Below are positions 11,001 to 19,965 of a DNA stretch of 64,000 nucleotides, piece by piece; the first letter of the stretch is position 1, and each line of letters begins with the position of its first letter. The notes beneath the pieces are model-generated. The model ran no database searches. It had not been told where the DNA came from and worked only from the letters and a program-made list of their open reading frames with translations. Source of the stretch: Tunturibacter empetritectus (GTDB lineage: Bacteria > Acidobacteriota > Terriglobia > Terriglobales > Acidobacteriaceae); NCBI RefSeq assembly GCF_040358985.1, contig NZ_CP132932.1:1860001-1924000 (forward strand). The letters are read 5' to 3'. A program made the position numbers and the translations under genes.

Positions 11001-11398
11001 GTACCACGCCGAATCAGTGCTACTACACGGCAGGCTGTTTGCAGTCGGCGGGGTCGGGGCTCTCGGGGACGGGTGTCAGTTACGTGCCGCAGATCGGACG
11101 CAACACTTTCAAATATCCGGTCACGGTGCAGTCCGATCTGCGCGCGGAGAAGGACTTCACGTTTGCGGAGAAGTACAACCTGCAGCTGATCGGTGAGGCG
11201 TTCAACCTGCCGAATCATCTGAACGTGACGGGGGAGACGACGCAGGGCTACTCTAGCACGGTGACGCAGGGGTCCCCGACGACGGGGCCGAGCGCGAAAC
11301 TGGTCTTCCAGCCTGGGTTCCAGTCGATCACCTCGGCTAACTCGAACTACGCGTACAGCCCGCGGCAGATTCAATTGGCTTTGCGGCTGTTGTTCTAG
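8006..11398 (+). CDS. TonB-dependent receptor, Oar-like, with N-terminal carboxypeptidase-regulatory domain
   Basis: A large outer-membrane receptor predicted to import a substrate (in acidobacteria often inferred to be carbohydrate-derived) using TonB energy. The ATG at 8006 is chosen because GAGGAGA lies just upstream and it begins a signal peptide ending near MGAQS; the frame also opens 12 codons earlier. Residues about 30-115 are a carboxypeptidase-regulatory beta-sandwich (GAIVGTVFDNTGAVVPGA). A plug region follows (INNRRWSTLALLTPG, VKSAEYGRAVGG-like), and the remainder is beta-barrel. The protein ends in an aromatic residue (LRLLF), typical of outer-membrane barrels. The next gene is a paralogue, suggesting duplication. 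The ligand cannot be deduced. Confidence 0.93.
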   Translation: MTRYLGKSVFLALACLMVRPMGAQSTTQGAIVGTVFDNTGAVVPGAAIEIRNNGTNATLTLTSDSAGLYRAPQLPPGSYTVTVKATGFDVQRESNVTVEVSLATQLDEHLKTGSESQTVEVTATAPVLNFEDATYGGHLSNTEIESIPINNRRWSTLALLTPGATVDANGYGLIQFRAISPLLNNVEIDGADDNQGFYAEERGRTREGYSTSQAAVREFTVNSGVYSAEYGRAVGGVINSVTKSGTNALHGELYFYNRDSSRSAYGFQTNNTTFDATTGKYVTAPFKPTDKRNQYGFGAGGALIKDKLFWFYSFDVFHRNFPGVSKANNPSAFFTTPDAALPAGQTCSATTGTIAGSGSSTIDQQTCLLAARLKVSYAQGAADYNQQLQNALTDLGSVPRYGNQDINTPKLDYQINGKNHVSVLYHRLRWNSPGGVQTQATNAYAVDAFGTDFVKLDYGLVELESLWGRFSNELRYQYGRELNDEGRQTPSAYTNQFLTPNNSGGVPVAIALYTAVSGFTAGTPYYSFRTAYPDERKWQVGDTAATIFGRHSIKFGIDLLHNYDIQNNLYEGNGQYNYTSNIVNYFSDLIAQHGTCNAALSGVGTLPCYNSFYQGFGPAVFDLSTLDYGFFFQDDWKVTPRLTVNLGVRYDYEHLPGPFTGVQNAAMFPQSAITPSDKNNIGPRVGFAYDPYGQGKTVIRGGVGMYYGRLWNALLLNARYQTGAANTQLSATFNNSTSVNGVSIAPTFPNVATTAPAASAGALSVQYLDKNLQNPMTYQFDMALQQDLGRGMVFSVSYIGALGRELPNYLNLNLDPTKTYTFNYVVAPAANTTNCGPVACGTVIPEKVYSTRTQSVSCAAGASCTGSYKANTLNPAFNGVTDVISNINSSYNGVTAEVQKRANHFLTFDVNYTWSHALDFAQNAVTQASTNGWFDPYGNARANYGNSSFNIPHRVVAWGLLNFPGVNEGSPLKWIANGWSLKPLVQSQSGLPYSLTVGGTTPNQCYYTAGCLQSAGSGLSGTGVSYVPQIGRNTFKYPVTVQSDLRAEKDFTFAEKYNLQLIGEAFNLPNHLNVTGETTQGYSSTVTQGSPTTGPSAKLVFQPGFQSITSANSNYAYSPRQIQLALRLLF

Positions 11399-11420
11399 AT
11401 TGCAGGCGTTTGTGGGAAGG

Positions 11421-11450
11421 AGGGCGGCGGCTTCGGCTGTTGCCCTTTTT
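11421..11450 (+). terminator. Rho-independent terminator after first TonB receptor
   Basis: An 11-bp stem (11421-11431 with 11436-11446, including G-U pairs) closes on a TTCG tetraloop and is followed by a run of T at 11446-11450. It lies 22 bases after the receptor stop and so separates the two receptor genes. Confidence 0.85.
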
Positions 11451-11608
11451 CGGTTAACACGGAAGTGGTCTTTCATAATTGCTGTGTCTGCGGCTAATCT
11501 CATAGTGTGGCTGCGACGCTTTGCCTGGATAGCGAGGGGCATGGCGAGCTTACTTTTCAATCTTCCCGTGGTTGCGGCGTAGAGCGGTACAGAATCCGCG
11601 GAGAGTGC

Positions 11609-14600
11609 ATGTCGTTCTGTCTGGGACGCGCGAGGTTGAGCGCGGGTGTGAGGAACGTGGTCCGGGCCTGCTTGCTGTGGTGTAGTGCCGCTGCTGCCGT
11701 GGGGGCGTGCGCTTGGGGACAGACGCCGGTGGATGGCGAGGTCAGCGGATTTGTGGTGGATGCGACGGGCGCTGGACTCAAGGGCGCGGTAGTGCAGGTG
11801 CAGAATCTCGCCAACGGTTTGACTGCAGTTGCGAAGACCGAGGGCAGAGGCGAGTTTGTGGTGGCACACCTGCCTGCGGGAGAGTACCGGGTGCTGGTTG
11901 GTTATGAGCGATTCGCGAATCTGACGCTGGAGCCTGTGGAGGTCGAGGTTGGCGGGGTGACTTCGGTGGAGGCCAGGCTCAAGGTTGGCGGAGTCGTCAG
12001 TTCGGTGAATGTGACCGCGATGCCGGAGACACCGGCTTCAGTGAGCGTTGATGAGGCGGCGGCCACGGCAACGGCGAGTGTCGTGACCCCGGAAGAGATG
12101 GAGCGAACGCCGGTGAATGGGCGGCGATGGCAGACGTTTGCGCTGTTGACGCCGACGGTCAACGCCGATCCGGGGGGGGACGGGTTGTTGAGCTTTCGTG
12201 GGGTGGCTTCGACGCAGAATAGCAGTCGAGTCGATGGCGGAGATGATGACCAAAGTTTTGGCGCGGTGCCGCGAGGGACGGGCGGGGAGAGCGGCGCCGA
12301 GATCGAAGATGCGGCAGAGACTGGGTCGTCAAAGCGAGTGAGTGCGGGTAGTGTGGATGGCGGTGGCGGATATGGGCGTCATGCGGGTGCGGCTTCCACG
12401 TTTTCTCAGGAGGCGGTGAAGGAGTTTCGTGTGAGCGGACAGAACTACTCGGCGCTGTATGGGCATGCGGCGGGAGGGATTATTACGACTGTTTCGAAGA
12501 GTGGAGCAAACACGCTGCACGGGACGGGTTTTTACCTGGTGCGGTCTAGTGCGTTCGGCGCGACGAATCCCTTTTCGATTGCTACGACTTATGTGGATGG
12601 TGTGAGCATGAGCACGGCGGTGAAGCCAAGCGATCTTCGGCAGCAGTTTGGAGGCAGCGTTGGCGGGGCGGCGGTGAGGGATAGACTCTTCTACTTTTAT
12701 GCCTACGATCAGCAGCGGAGATCGTTTCCGGCTGTCTCGACTCCCGACGATCCGAACTTTTATTTGCTGACGCCGACTCAGAGTGCACTGCTGGGCAATC
12801 GGGGCGTGACGCAGACGAAGATAGATGCTGCACTGACCTACCTGGATAGTTTGACGGGGACGGTGCCGCGGCGACATGACCAGACGATCAACTTTGGCAA
12901 GGTGGATTGGCAGGCGGCGGCGCGTCATCGCGTGAGTTTGCAGTATGACCGGGCGCGATCGAGCTCTCCGTCCGGGGCGCGGTCTGCGCCGGTGGTGGAT
13001 CTGGGAGCGGCAAGCCTGGGGAGCAGCTATGCGAAGGTGGATTCGGTGTTGGGGCGATGGATGTGGTCGGTGTCGCCGAAGCTGAGCCATGAGCTGCGTA
13101 TTCAGTATGGGCGGGATCTTCAGTTTGAGACGGCATCGAAGCCGCTGCCGCAGGAGCCGGCGGTGGGTCCCGAAGGATATGCTCCCGAGATTGCGATTGG
13201 GCCGGATGGATTTACGTTTGGCACTTCGACCTCGCTGGGGCGCACGGCGTTCCCGGACGAGAATAAGGTTCAGGTGGCCGACCTATTGACGCTGGTGCGG
13301 GGGCGCCATCAGATCCAGGCGGGGGTGGATGTCAGCTTCGTTCATGACGATATTTCGAGTCTCAACAATCCGCAGGGAGCGTTTCACTACGACAGCGGGA
13401 TTACTTCGGGACACGCGGGTGGACTGGTGGACTGGATTACCGACTATACGTTCAATGTGAACGCGTATCCGAATGGCGGGTGTCCGTCGATCACCGCGAA
13501 GGTGCATGATTTCTGCTTTCGCTCGTTTACGCAGAGCTTTGGGCAGAAGACGGTGACATTTGATACGCAGGAGTGGGCAGGTTTTTTGCAGGATGACTGG
13601 AGGGTGAGGCGGGGGCTGACAATAAGTGCCGGATTGCGTTACGAATACGAACTGTCTCCGCTGCCGCAGCAGCCGAATGCAGTGCTCGACGCGGTGTTTG
13701 GGCAGAAGGGCGCGACGAGCGTGTTTCCAGAGGATCGCAATAACTTTGGCCCAAGGGTGGGGGTGTCGTGGGAGCCGTTCGGGTCGGGACGGGGGGTGGT
13801 GCGAATTGGTTACGGGCTATTTTATGGCAGGCTGCCTGGCGCTACTGTGAGCAGCGCGTTGACAAGGACTGCACTGCCCTCATCTACGACCAGCGTTTTG
13901 ATCTTGCCTACGACGGTTACAAATTGTCCACAGGTTGCGAACCAGGGTTTTGGCTATGCCTGCTCTTACGTGACGCCGCCGCCGGCAGCTGTGGGGAAGA
14001 CGACTTCGGCGATGGTATTCGATCGGAGATTTCGGCTGCCAGCGGTGCAGCAGGGCAGTTTTTCGATTGAGCGTGAAATGGGTGCGGGGACGATTGCGAG
14101 TGCGACGTACTTACTGAATCTCGACCGGCAGCTGCCGAACTCGGTGGATATTAATATTGCGCCGGCGGTGGCGACGAAGGAGTTTCAACTGCAAGGTGGG
14201 ACAAGTGCAGTGGGTGTTCGGGATGGCGAGACGTTTGTGGTTCCGTTTTATTCGCAAAGGCTGAATACGAACTTTGGACCTGTAACCGACATTGTTTCAA
14301 ATGCCGATGCGACCTATAACGCGCTGGTGTTGGAGGCGCGGCGTCGGAGCCGTGGTGGGGTGGAGTTTAGGGCGAGCTGGACGTGGGCCAAGGCGATCGA
14401 CTATGGACAGAGCGGTGGCGCGACGCCGCGGACGAATGGGCAGTTCGATCCGTTTGACGTGCGTTACGACAAGGGCCTATCTGCGTTGAACTATCCGCAT
14501 AAGTTTGTAGCCAGTGTGGTGTGGGAGCCGAGGTTTACGATCGAGCAACACTGGCTGAGGAGCACAGTGAATGGCTGGGCTGTGGCTCCTATCTTTACGG

Positions 14601-15028
14601 AGACGAGTGGGAGACCTTACAGCCTGGATATCTTTGGCGGCACGAGGCTGACCGGTGGACATGAGAGCATCAACGGTGCTGGCGGGGCAGCTTATCTGCC
14701 GACGGTGGGGAGAAACACGCTGCGGCTGCCGGATACGGGGCGTATTGATCTGCGATTGAGCAAGGCGGTGCGGGTGAGCGAGGGCGTGAAGGTGCGTGGG
14801 GTTGCCGAGGCGTTCAACCTGACGAACCGGGTGAACTACTCGGCGATTATGCAGCGGGCCTATCTGGTGGGGACGGAGGCGAATGGGATTACGCCGCTGG
14901 TGTTTCAAAGCGCTGCGACGGTTGCGGCGGAGGGGCTGAATGTGCGGCCGTTCGGGACGTTTACGGCGGCGTCGACGGGGCAGTCGCCGGAGCGGCAGGT
15001 GCAGTTGGGGGTTAGGGTGGAGTTTTGA
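11609..15028 (+). CDS. second TonB-dependent receptor, Oar-like
   Basis: Paralogue of the preceding receptor: about 1,139 residues with the same order of signal peptide, carboxypeptidase-regulatory domain (VSGFVVDATGAGLKGA), plug (VNGRRWQTFALLTP, YSALYGHAAGGII) and barrel, ending in VRVEF. The ATG at 11609 has a GGAGAG ribosome site and starts a signal sequence (CLLWCSAAAAVGACAWGQ); the frame is open 34 codons earlier without good signals. Relative to the first copy it has a glycine/serine-rich insertion at about residues 215-255. It follows a terminator, so it is probably transcribed on its own. Ligand unknown. Confidence 0.92.
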   Translation: MSFCLGRARLSAGVRNVVRACLLWCSAAAAVGACAWGQTPVDGEVSGFVVDATGAGLKGAVVQVQNLANGLTAVAKTEGRGEFVVAHLPAGEYRVLVGYERFANLTLEPVEVEVGGVTSVEARLKVGGVVSSVNVTAMPETPASVSVDEAAATATASVVTPEEMERTPVNGRRWQTFALLTPTVNADPGGDGLLSFRGVASTQNSSRVDGGDDDQSFGAVPRGTGGESGAEIEDAAETGSSKRVSAGSVDGGGGYGRHAGAASTFSQEAVKEFRVSGQNYSALYGHAAGGIITTVSKSGANTLHGTGFYLVRSSAFGATNPFSIATTYVDGVSMSTAVKPSDLRQQFGGSVGGAAVRDRLFYFYAYDQQRRSFPAVSTPDDPNFYLLTPTQSALLGNRGVTQTKIDAALTYLDSLTGTVPRRHDQTINFGKVDWQAAARHRVSLQYDRARSSSPSGARSAPVVDLGAASLGSSYAKVDSVLGRWMWSVSPKLSHELRIQYGRDLQFETASKPLPQEPAVGPEGYAPEIAIGPDGFTFGTSTSLGRTAFPDENKVQVADLLTLVRGRHQIQAGVDVSFVHDDISSLNNPQGAFHYDSGITSGHAGGLVDWITDYTFNVNAYPNGGCPSITAKVHDFCFRSFTQSFGQKTVTFDTQEWAGFLQDDWRVRRGLTISAGLRYEYELSPLPQQPNAVLDAVFGQKGATSVFPEDRNNFGPRVGVSWEPFGSGRGVVRIGYGLFYGRLPGATVSSALTRTALPSSTTSVLILPTTVTNCPQVANQGFGYACSYVTPPPAAVGKTTSAMVFDRRFRLPAVQQGSFSIEREMGAGTIASATYLLNLDRQLPNSVDINIAPAVATKEFQLQGGTSAVGVRDGETFVVPFYSQRLNTNFGPVTDIVSNADATYNALVLEARRRSRGGVEFRASWTWAKAIDYGQSGGATPRTNGQFDPFDVRYDKGLSALNYPHKFVASVVWEPRFTIEQHWLRSTVNGWAVAPIFTETSGRPYSLDIFGGTRLTGGHESINGAGGAAYLPTVGRNTLRLPDTGRIDLRLSKAVRVSEGVKVRGVAEAFNLTNRVNYSAIMQRAYLVGTEANGITPLVFQSAATVAAEGLNVRPFGTFTAASTGQSPERQVQLGVRVEF

Positions 15029-15040
15029 TGCGAAGAGGTA

Positions 15041-15141
15041 TCCTGCCGGACGGGCCCGCTACGCGCGAGGCGGTCACTTCGTGACTGGTATACCTTGTTT
15101 GGGAGAGGCTGACTGCTTCGGTCCTCCCTTTGGTCGGAGAC
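15041..15141 (+). repeat. gene-end repeat family A, copy 1
   Basis: An element of about 100 bases starting TCCTGCCGGACGGGC, containing the hairpin GTCAC-TTC-GTGAC (15073-15085) and ending near GGTCCTC...CGGAG. It begins 13 bases after the stop of the second TonB receptor. Two further copies occur in this window in the same orientation. Confidence 0.8.
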
Positions 15142-15148
15142 GGGCGGC

Positions 15149-15523
15149 TTAGTGTTGTGAGAGAGAGAGGGTGTTGCCGTCGGGGTCGGCGAACCAGGCT
15201 ACCTTGGCTGCGCCGCCGGGTGCGGTCCAGACGCCGTCGGGACTTTGCTCGAAGTGGGGATAACGGGTGAAGGTGAGGCCTTTGGCGGTGAGGTCGGCTA
15301 CGGACTGGTGGATGTCCTGGACCTCCCAGCCAAGGATGGTGAAGGGCGCGGGAGTAAAGTTGCCGACGCGAACGATGCGGATCATGATGCCGTTGGCGTC
15401 CATGACGAGAGCGAATTTATCGTCGTCGATGAAGCGCAGGCCGAGGAGGCCCTCGTAGAAGGTGCGAGACTGGGCGGCGTCGCGGGTGGGGATGAAGGCG
15501 ATGATCGGAGTTTGACCAAGCAT
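15149..15523 (-). CDS. VOC (glyoxalase/bleomycin-resistance fold) protein
   Basis: A 124-residue single-domain vicinal-oxygen-chelate protein. The paired beta-alpha-beta repeats are recognisable: IAFIPTRDAAQSRTFYEGLLGLRF at the start and VAWFADPDGNTLSLSQ at the end. Such proteins are metal-dependent lyases, dioxygenases or resistance proteins and act as dimers; the substrate cannot be assigned. The ATG is at 15523. It is probably monocistronic, lying between repeat copies 1 and 2. Confidence 0.88.
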   Translation of the reverse strand: MLGQTPIIAFIPTRDAAQSRTFYEGLLGLRFIDDDKFALVMDANGIMIRIVRVGNFTPAPFTILGWEVQDIHQSVADLTAKGLTFTRYPHFEQSPDGVWTAPGGAAKVAWFADPDGNTLSLSQH

Positions 15524-15581
15524 GGGGACCTCGATGGACGGCTAGTTTATAGCTTGTTTGCTGGCTTGAGAAAAGATTTTG

Positions 15582-15680
15582 TCCTGCCGGACGGGCTCCC
15601 TACGCGGGAGGCGGTCACTTCGTGACTTGTATACCGGTCTTGATGGGGTAGATGGTTGGGTCCTCCCGCTGATCGGAGGG
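15582..15680 (+). repeat. gene-end repeat family A, copy 2 (overlaps mscS 3' end)
   Basis: Same element as copy 1: TCCTGCCGGACGGGC start, GTCAC-TTC-GTGAC hairpin at 15614-15626, CCTCC...GGAGG end. The stop codon and last codons of the leftward MscS gene lie inside the element, so the repeat has become coding sequence. Confidence 0.8.
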
Positions 15681-16841
15681 AAGGTTGTTTTCTTCTTGCG
15701 GTTTAGCGGCAAAGCGGGTGGTGGGAAAGGCTCCGGGGTAGTTCTGCTGGATCCATGCGGTCATCTTTTCGCGGACGAGGCAGCGCAGGTCGAAGTTTTC
15801 GCTGGAGTTGCGGGAACTCATGAGGCAGCGGAGTTCCATGGAGCGGTCGGTGAGGTTGGTGACATGGAGGCCGCAGACCTGTTTGTTCCAGAGCGGCGAG
15901 GGGTGGACGATGGATTCGAGTTGCTGACGGAGGGCTTCGACGGGGATGGAGTAGTCGACGTAGAGGAAGGTGGTGCCCATGATGTCGGAGGACTCGCGGG
16001 TCCAGTTCTGGAAGGAGTTTTCGATGAAGTAACTCAAGGGGACGATAAGGCGGCGGAGGTCCCAGATGCGAATGACGACGTAGGCGGAGTTGATCTCTTC
16101 GATGCGTCCCCACTCGCCCTGGACCACGACGACGTCGTCGATGCGGATGGGTTCGGTGAGGGCGATCTGGAGGCCGGCAAGGAAGTTGGCGGCGGTGGAC
16201 TTGGCGGCGGTGGCGAGGATGAGCGAGGCGATGCCGGCGGAGGCGAGCAGGCCGGAGCCGTAGTGCCAGATGCGTGGGTCGTTGAAGGTCCAGAGGAGGG
16301 CGCCAATGTCGATGATGACGACGAAGGCGATGAGCATGCGGCGGAAGAGTTGGAACTGGGTGTGGACGCGGCGGGCCTGAATGTTGTTTTCGGCGTTGAG
16401 GTCGTAGCGCCGCAGCATTACGGATTGGAGGACGTAGATGCAGCCGATGGCAAACCAGCCGAGAGAGGCAACCATCGCCATGATGAGGCCCTGGCGGATG
16501 GTGTCTTCGAGCTTGTCGGAAAGGCCAGGTGCGGCTGGGAGGATGAGAAGGAGGCAGGTGAGGAAGAAGATGGCGCGGGCGGGTTTGCCGAGGTAGCGCT
16601 GGAGGCCCCAGCCGAGGCCTTTGCTCTTCTCTTCTTTGCGGCGCAGAAGACGGAACAGGACGTAGTGCACCACGTTTGCGAGTACGATGGCGGCGCAGAA
16701 CAGGAAGATGGCGAAGAACCAGGTGTGGCGGAAGTGCGGGAATGCCTGCGCGAGCAGATTCAGATGCGGTGCAGGAAGGTTGGCCGGGCTGAGCGCGAGT
16801 TGGTTCAAGGTTGCTCCGTCTACTTCGCTGCTTAGATGCAA
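15615..16841 (-). CDS. small-conductance mechanosensitive channel, MscS family
   Basis: A predicted pressure-gated channel of 408 residues. The N-terminal half holds four to five membrane helices (WFFAIFLFCAAIVLANVVHYVLF, AIFFLTCLLLILP, LIMAMVASLGWFAIGCIYVL, MLIAFVVIIDIGALL). The pore helix is SAGIASLILATAAKSTAANF, with the small-residue packing of MscS. The beta domain carries DDVVVVQGEWGRIEEINSAYVVI and the interface sequence IVPLSYFIENSFQNWTR. The start at 16841 is TTG; no nearer ATG exists, so it is provisional. The final residues (about the last 20) are encoded by repeat family A copy 2. Confidence 0.93.
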   Translation of the reverse strand: MHLSSEVDGATLNQLALSPANLPAPHLNLLAQAFPHFRHTWFFAIFLFCAAIVLANVVHYVLFRLLRRKEEKSKGLGWGLQRYLGKPARAIFFLTCLLLILPAAPGLSDKLEDTIRQGLIMAMVASLGWFAIGCIYVLQSVMLRRYDLNAENNIQARRVHTQFQLFRRMLIAFVVIIDIGALLWTFNDPRIWHYGSGLLASAGIASLILATAAKSTAANFLAGLQIALTEPIRIDDVVVVQGEWGRIEEINSAYVVIRIWDLRRLIVPLSYFIENSFQNWTRESSDIMGTTFLYVDYSIPVEALRQQLESIVHPSPLWNKQVCGLHVTNLTDRSMELRCLMSSRNSSENFDLRCLVREKMTAWIQQNYPGAFPTTRFAAKPQEENNLPSDQREDPTIYPIKTGIQVTK

Positions 16842-16890
16842 CGTAGCTGAGAGCAGTTTAATCGCCGGCGGCGTTGCTGGTGTGACAACG

Positions 16891-17802
16891 CTATTTATGT
16901 TGAAGGTAGTCGAGGCCGTCGAGGACAGCTTTTTCGAGGGCGATGCGCTGGTCGGAGTAGGAGTGGTCGGTTGCCATGTGGATGGCGGTGATCTCCTGGT
17001 TGCCGGCTTTACGGAGGGCTTCGACGAAGGCGTCGTTGGAGGGTGCGAGGCCGTCGTCGGAGGTGATGACGAGTACGGGGCGGGTGGCTAGCTTTGGCGC
17101 GAGGGCCGGGATGTTCCATGCGGTTGCATTTGCAGCAACCTCTTTGGCGAGGCTTTCGGGGGTGCATCCGGCTAGCGGGGCCATGCCCTCTTCGGCGAGA
17201 TGTGCGGCGAGGGCGGCGACGGCTGCATCTCTCTGATCGGATTTGAGTGATTGGAACTTGTCGACGCCCATATCGGCGGCGGAGATGAGGCCTACGGCTT
17301 TGATGGCGGGATCCTGCGCTGCGACGTAGCGAGCCATAAAGCCGCCCATGCTGTGTCCTATGAGGACGATGTTGGACGGGTCGGAGTGAAGTTTCTTGGC
17401 GTTTGCGGGATCGCGCAGGTAGGCGATGGCGGATTGGGTGTCTTCGATGGAGTGGGTGAAGGAGAAGTCGCCGGGAGAGCCCCAGGAGCCGCGGTAGTCG
17501 AAGTAGACGACGTCCCAGCCGTCGCGGCGGATGGCCTGGGCGAGGTCGAGATTCTTTTCGTTGCCGGGGAAGCCGTGGAGGAGGAGGACGACGGGATGTG
17601 GTGCTGGCCCGGGAGCGATGTAGGCGAGGGCGTTGAGGAGCGCGCCGTGGCTGGGGATCTGGAAGGTTTCGAAGGCGGCGGGATTGGTCTTGTCGTGGGC
17701 GGGGTCGGTGGTGATGGCGGTGGGGAGTTGCTGGGCATTGAGAGAGAGGTGCAGTGAGGCGCAGAGAAGAGCGAGAGCGACAAGATGGCGATGAGGGCGC
17801 AT
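16891..17802 (-). CDS. secreted alpha/beta hydrolase
   Basis: A 303-residue hydrolase with a signal peptide (LVALALLCASLHLSLNAQ) and a standard alpha/beta-hydrolase fold. It has an oxyanion-hole strand VVLLLHGFPGNEKN, the nucleophile elbow GHSMGG, an acid in ITSDDGLAP and a histidine in ATDHSYSDQR. The catalytic Ser-Asp-His triad is therefore complete. The substrate is unknown (esterase or peptidase-like). The ATG at 17802 is clear. The gene is divergent from mnmG, with 81 bases between. Confidence 0.9.
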   Translation of the reverse strand: MRPHRHLVALALLCASLHLSLNAQQLPTAITTDPAHDKTNPAAFETFQIPSHGALLNALAYIAPGPAPHPVVLLLHGFPGNEKNLDLAQAIRRDGWDVVYFDYRGSWGSPGDFSFTHSIEDTQSAIAYLRDPANAKKLHSDPSNIVLIGHSMGGFMARYVAAQDPAIKAVGLISAADMGVDKFQSLKSDQRDAAVAALAAHLAEEGMAPLAGCTPESLAKEVAANATAWNIPALAPKLATRPVLVITSDDGLAPSNDAFVEALRKAGNQEITAIHMATDHSYSDQRIALEKAVLDGLDYLQHK

Positions 17803-17883
17803 GGTTGATTGTTGTTTGGGGAGGGTGATTTGTAAAGCTGCTGCAATTGCAGAGAATCATGCCGTTACGCCTAGAATAGACGG

Positions 17884-19959
17884 GTGAGCTTTTCGGAACA
17901 GTTCGATGTGGTGGTGGTGGGTGCGGGGCACGCTGGCTGCGAGGCGGCGATGGCGGCTGCGCGGATGGGATTGCGCACGGCGATCTTTACGTTGAATCTG
18001 GATTTGATTGCGCAGATGAGTTGTAACCCTGCGATCGGTGGGATTGCCAAGGGGCATCTAGTGCGGGAGGTGGATGCGCTGGGTGGCGTGATGGGCGAGG
18101 TTGCGGATGCTACGGGGATACAGTTTCGTCTGCTGAATACATCGCGGGGGCCGGCGGTGTGGTCGCCGAGGGCGCAGTGCGATAAGGCGCTGTATCGCGT
18201 GAAGATGCGCGAGGTGCTGGAGGGGCAGAAGAATCTCTTCATCAAGCAGGCTGAGGTGGTGGATCTGATTGTGGAGGACGAGAATTCCGATATCCCACTC
18301 TTCGCAAACAACGCGAAGGATGGGGCACCCGGCGAGTTTTCTCCGAAGCGAGTTGTGCGTGGTTTGAAGTTGCGGGATGGGCGTCTGATTCATGCTGCGG
18401 CGACGATTGTTACGACTGGGACGTTTCTGAATGGGTTGATTCATTGTGGAGAGGAGCAGTACACGGCGGGGCGGAGTGGCGAGCCGGCGAGTGTGCTGCT
18501 GGGAGAGGCGCTGAAGCGGCTGGGGCTGCGGGAGTGCAGGCTAAAGACGGGGACGCCGCCGCGGCTCGATGGACGCACGATTGACTGGAGTCAGTTTCAG
18601 GAGCAGCCGGGGGATGAAGACCCGACGCCGTTCAGCTTCAGATCAGCGAGTCAGCGAGTTAGCGAGTCAGCGGGGCAGCGGTGGGTTCCGAACCTGCGGC
18701 AGGTCAACTGCCATATCGCGCATACGACGCCGGGGACGCTGCGGCTGATTCGCGAGAATGTGCATCGCTCGCCGATGTACACGGGGCAGATCGAGGCGAT
18801 TGGACCTCGGTACTGTCCTTCGATTGAAGATAAGATTGTGCGGTTTCCGGAGAAGACGCGGCACCAGTTTTTTCTGGAGCCGGAGGGATTGAATACGCAT
18901 GAGGTCTACATCAATGGCATGAGTACGAGCCTGCCGATGGAGATTCAGGCGGCGATGGTGAGGTCGATACCTGGGCTTGAGAAGGCGGAGATGCTGCGGC
19001 CGGGGTACGCGATTGAGTACGATGCGATTGACCCGACGGAGCTGGATCGGACGCTGCGGGTGAAGTCGTTTGCGGGGCTTTATCTGGCGGGGCAGATCAA
19101 TGGGACGAGCGGGTATGAAGAGGCGGCTTGTCAAGGTTTGATGGCGGGAATCAATGCGGCGCTGGCGGTGAGGGCAGACCTGAGCGGCGAACTTGAGGAT
19201 GGTTTTACTCTGGACCGGACTGAGGCCTATACGGGGATTCTGATTGACGATTTGATCAGCAAGGGAACCAATGAGCCTTACCGGATGTTTACTTCGCGGG
19301 CGGAGTTTCGGCTGCATCTGCGGATCGATAACGCGGATAGCAGGCTGACTCCGCATGGGCGGCGGCTGGGGCTGATCGATGATGCGGCGTGGGCGGAGTA
19401 TGAGGCGAAGCAGGCTCGGGCGGATGCGTTTGAGAGGCTGTTGGGTTCGGCTCGGGTGCGGGCGGAGGAGTTGCCGGTTGCGCTTCGGGAGAGGCTGGAT
19501 GGGGACGCGGCTGGGATTAGCGGGCAGACGTTTGCGCAGCTTTTGAAGCGTCCGGAGGTGCCGGTGGAGGAGATTGCGCCGGTGCTGCGGGAGAGGCTGC
19601 GGGATGGGGATGAGGTGCTGGGCGGTTGGGTGGCGGCGATGGATGCTGCGGGCGATGCGAGGTTGCCGGCGTGGGTTCGGAATGAGATGAAGACGGTGGA
19701 GACGGAGATCAAGTACTCGGGGTATCTGGACCAGCAGCGGCGCTCGATGGAGAAGATGCGGAGGGCGGAGAAGCGGGCGATTCCGGGGTGGTTCGATTAC
19801 TCGACGGTGAGCGGGCTCTCGAGCGAGATGAAGGAGATTCTTTTGCGGGTGCGGCCGCAGACGATTGGGCAGGCAAGCCGGATTGGTGGGGTTACGCCTG
19901 CTGCGGTTAGTTTGATTCATGTTTATATCGAGATTCAGGGTAGGGCTCGGGTGGCTTAA
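17884..19959 (+). CDS. mnmG: tRNA uridine 5-carboxymethylaminomethyl modification enzyme MnmG
   Basis: FAD- and NADH-dependent partner of MnmE in wobble-uridine modification. The N-terminal dinucleotide-binding motif is [20 protein letters not shown]. Family blocks follow: [52 protein letters not shown] and the C-terminal helical domain. It starts with GTG at 17884 and reaches 691 residues, longer than the usual 620-640. Part of the excess is a serine/arginine-rich insertion created by an 8-bp tandem repeat (18645-18680). A family A repeat starts six bases after its stop. Confidence 0.96.
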   Translation: MSFSEQFDVVVVGAGHAGCEAAMAAARMGLRTAIFTLNLDLIAQMSCNPAIGGIAKGHLVREVDALGGVMGEVADATGIQFRLLNTSRGPAVWSPRAQCDKALYRVKMREVLEGQKNLFIKQAEVVDLIVEDENSDIPLFANNAKDGAPGEFSPKRVVRGLKLRDGRLIHAAATIVTTGTFLNGLIHCGEEQYTAGRSGEPASVLLGEALKRLGLRECRLKTGTPPRLDGRTIDWSQFQEQPGDEDPTPFSFRSASQRVSESAGQRWVPNLRQVNCHIAHTTPGTLRLIRENVHRSPMYTGQIEAIGPRYCPSIEDKIVRFPEKTRHQFFLEPEGLNTHEVYINGMSTSLPMEIQAAMVRSIPGLEKAEMLRPGYAIEYDAIDPTELDRTLRVKSFAGLYLAGQINGTSGYEEAACQGLMAGINAALAVRADLSGELEDGFTLDRTEAYTGILIDDLISKGTNEPYRMFTSRAEFRLHLRIDNADSRLTPHGRRLGLIDDAAWAEYEAKQARADAFERLLGSARVRAEELPVALRERLDGDAAGISGQTFAQLLKRPEVPVEEIAPVLRERLRDGDEVLGGWVAAMDAAGDARLPAWVRNEMKTVETEIKYSGYLDQQRRSMEKMRRAEKRAIPGWFDYSTVSGLSSEMKEILLRVRPQTIGQASRIGGVTPAAVSLIHVYIEIQGRARVA
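18645..18680 (+). repeat. 8-bp tandem repeat inside mnmG
   Basis: Four tandem units of AGCGAGTC (units 1 and 3 identical, unit 2 with one and unit 4 with two changes) plus a half unit. Because 8 is not a multiple of 3, gain or loss of one unit would shift the mnmG frame. It encodes the local insertion [11 protein letters not shown]. Confidence 0.75.
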
Positions 19960-19965
19960 GACTTG

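Noticed and set aside
15579-16835. Long rightward frame of 418 codons opposite mscS
   Set aside because: Composition is almost only Gly, Asp, Glu, Val and Ala, as expected from the complement of a GC-rich gene; the MscS protein on the other strand is clearly real.
18667-19920. Long leftward frame of 417 codons opposite mnmG
   Set aside because: Arginine/proline/leucine-rich shadow of mnmG with no domain.
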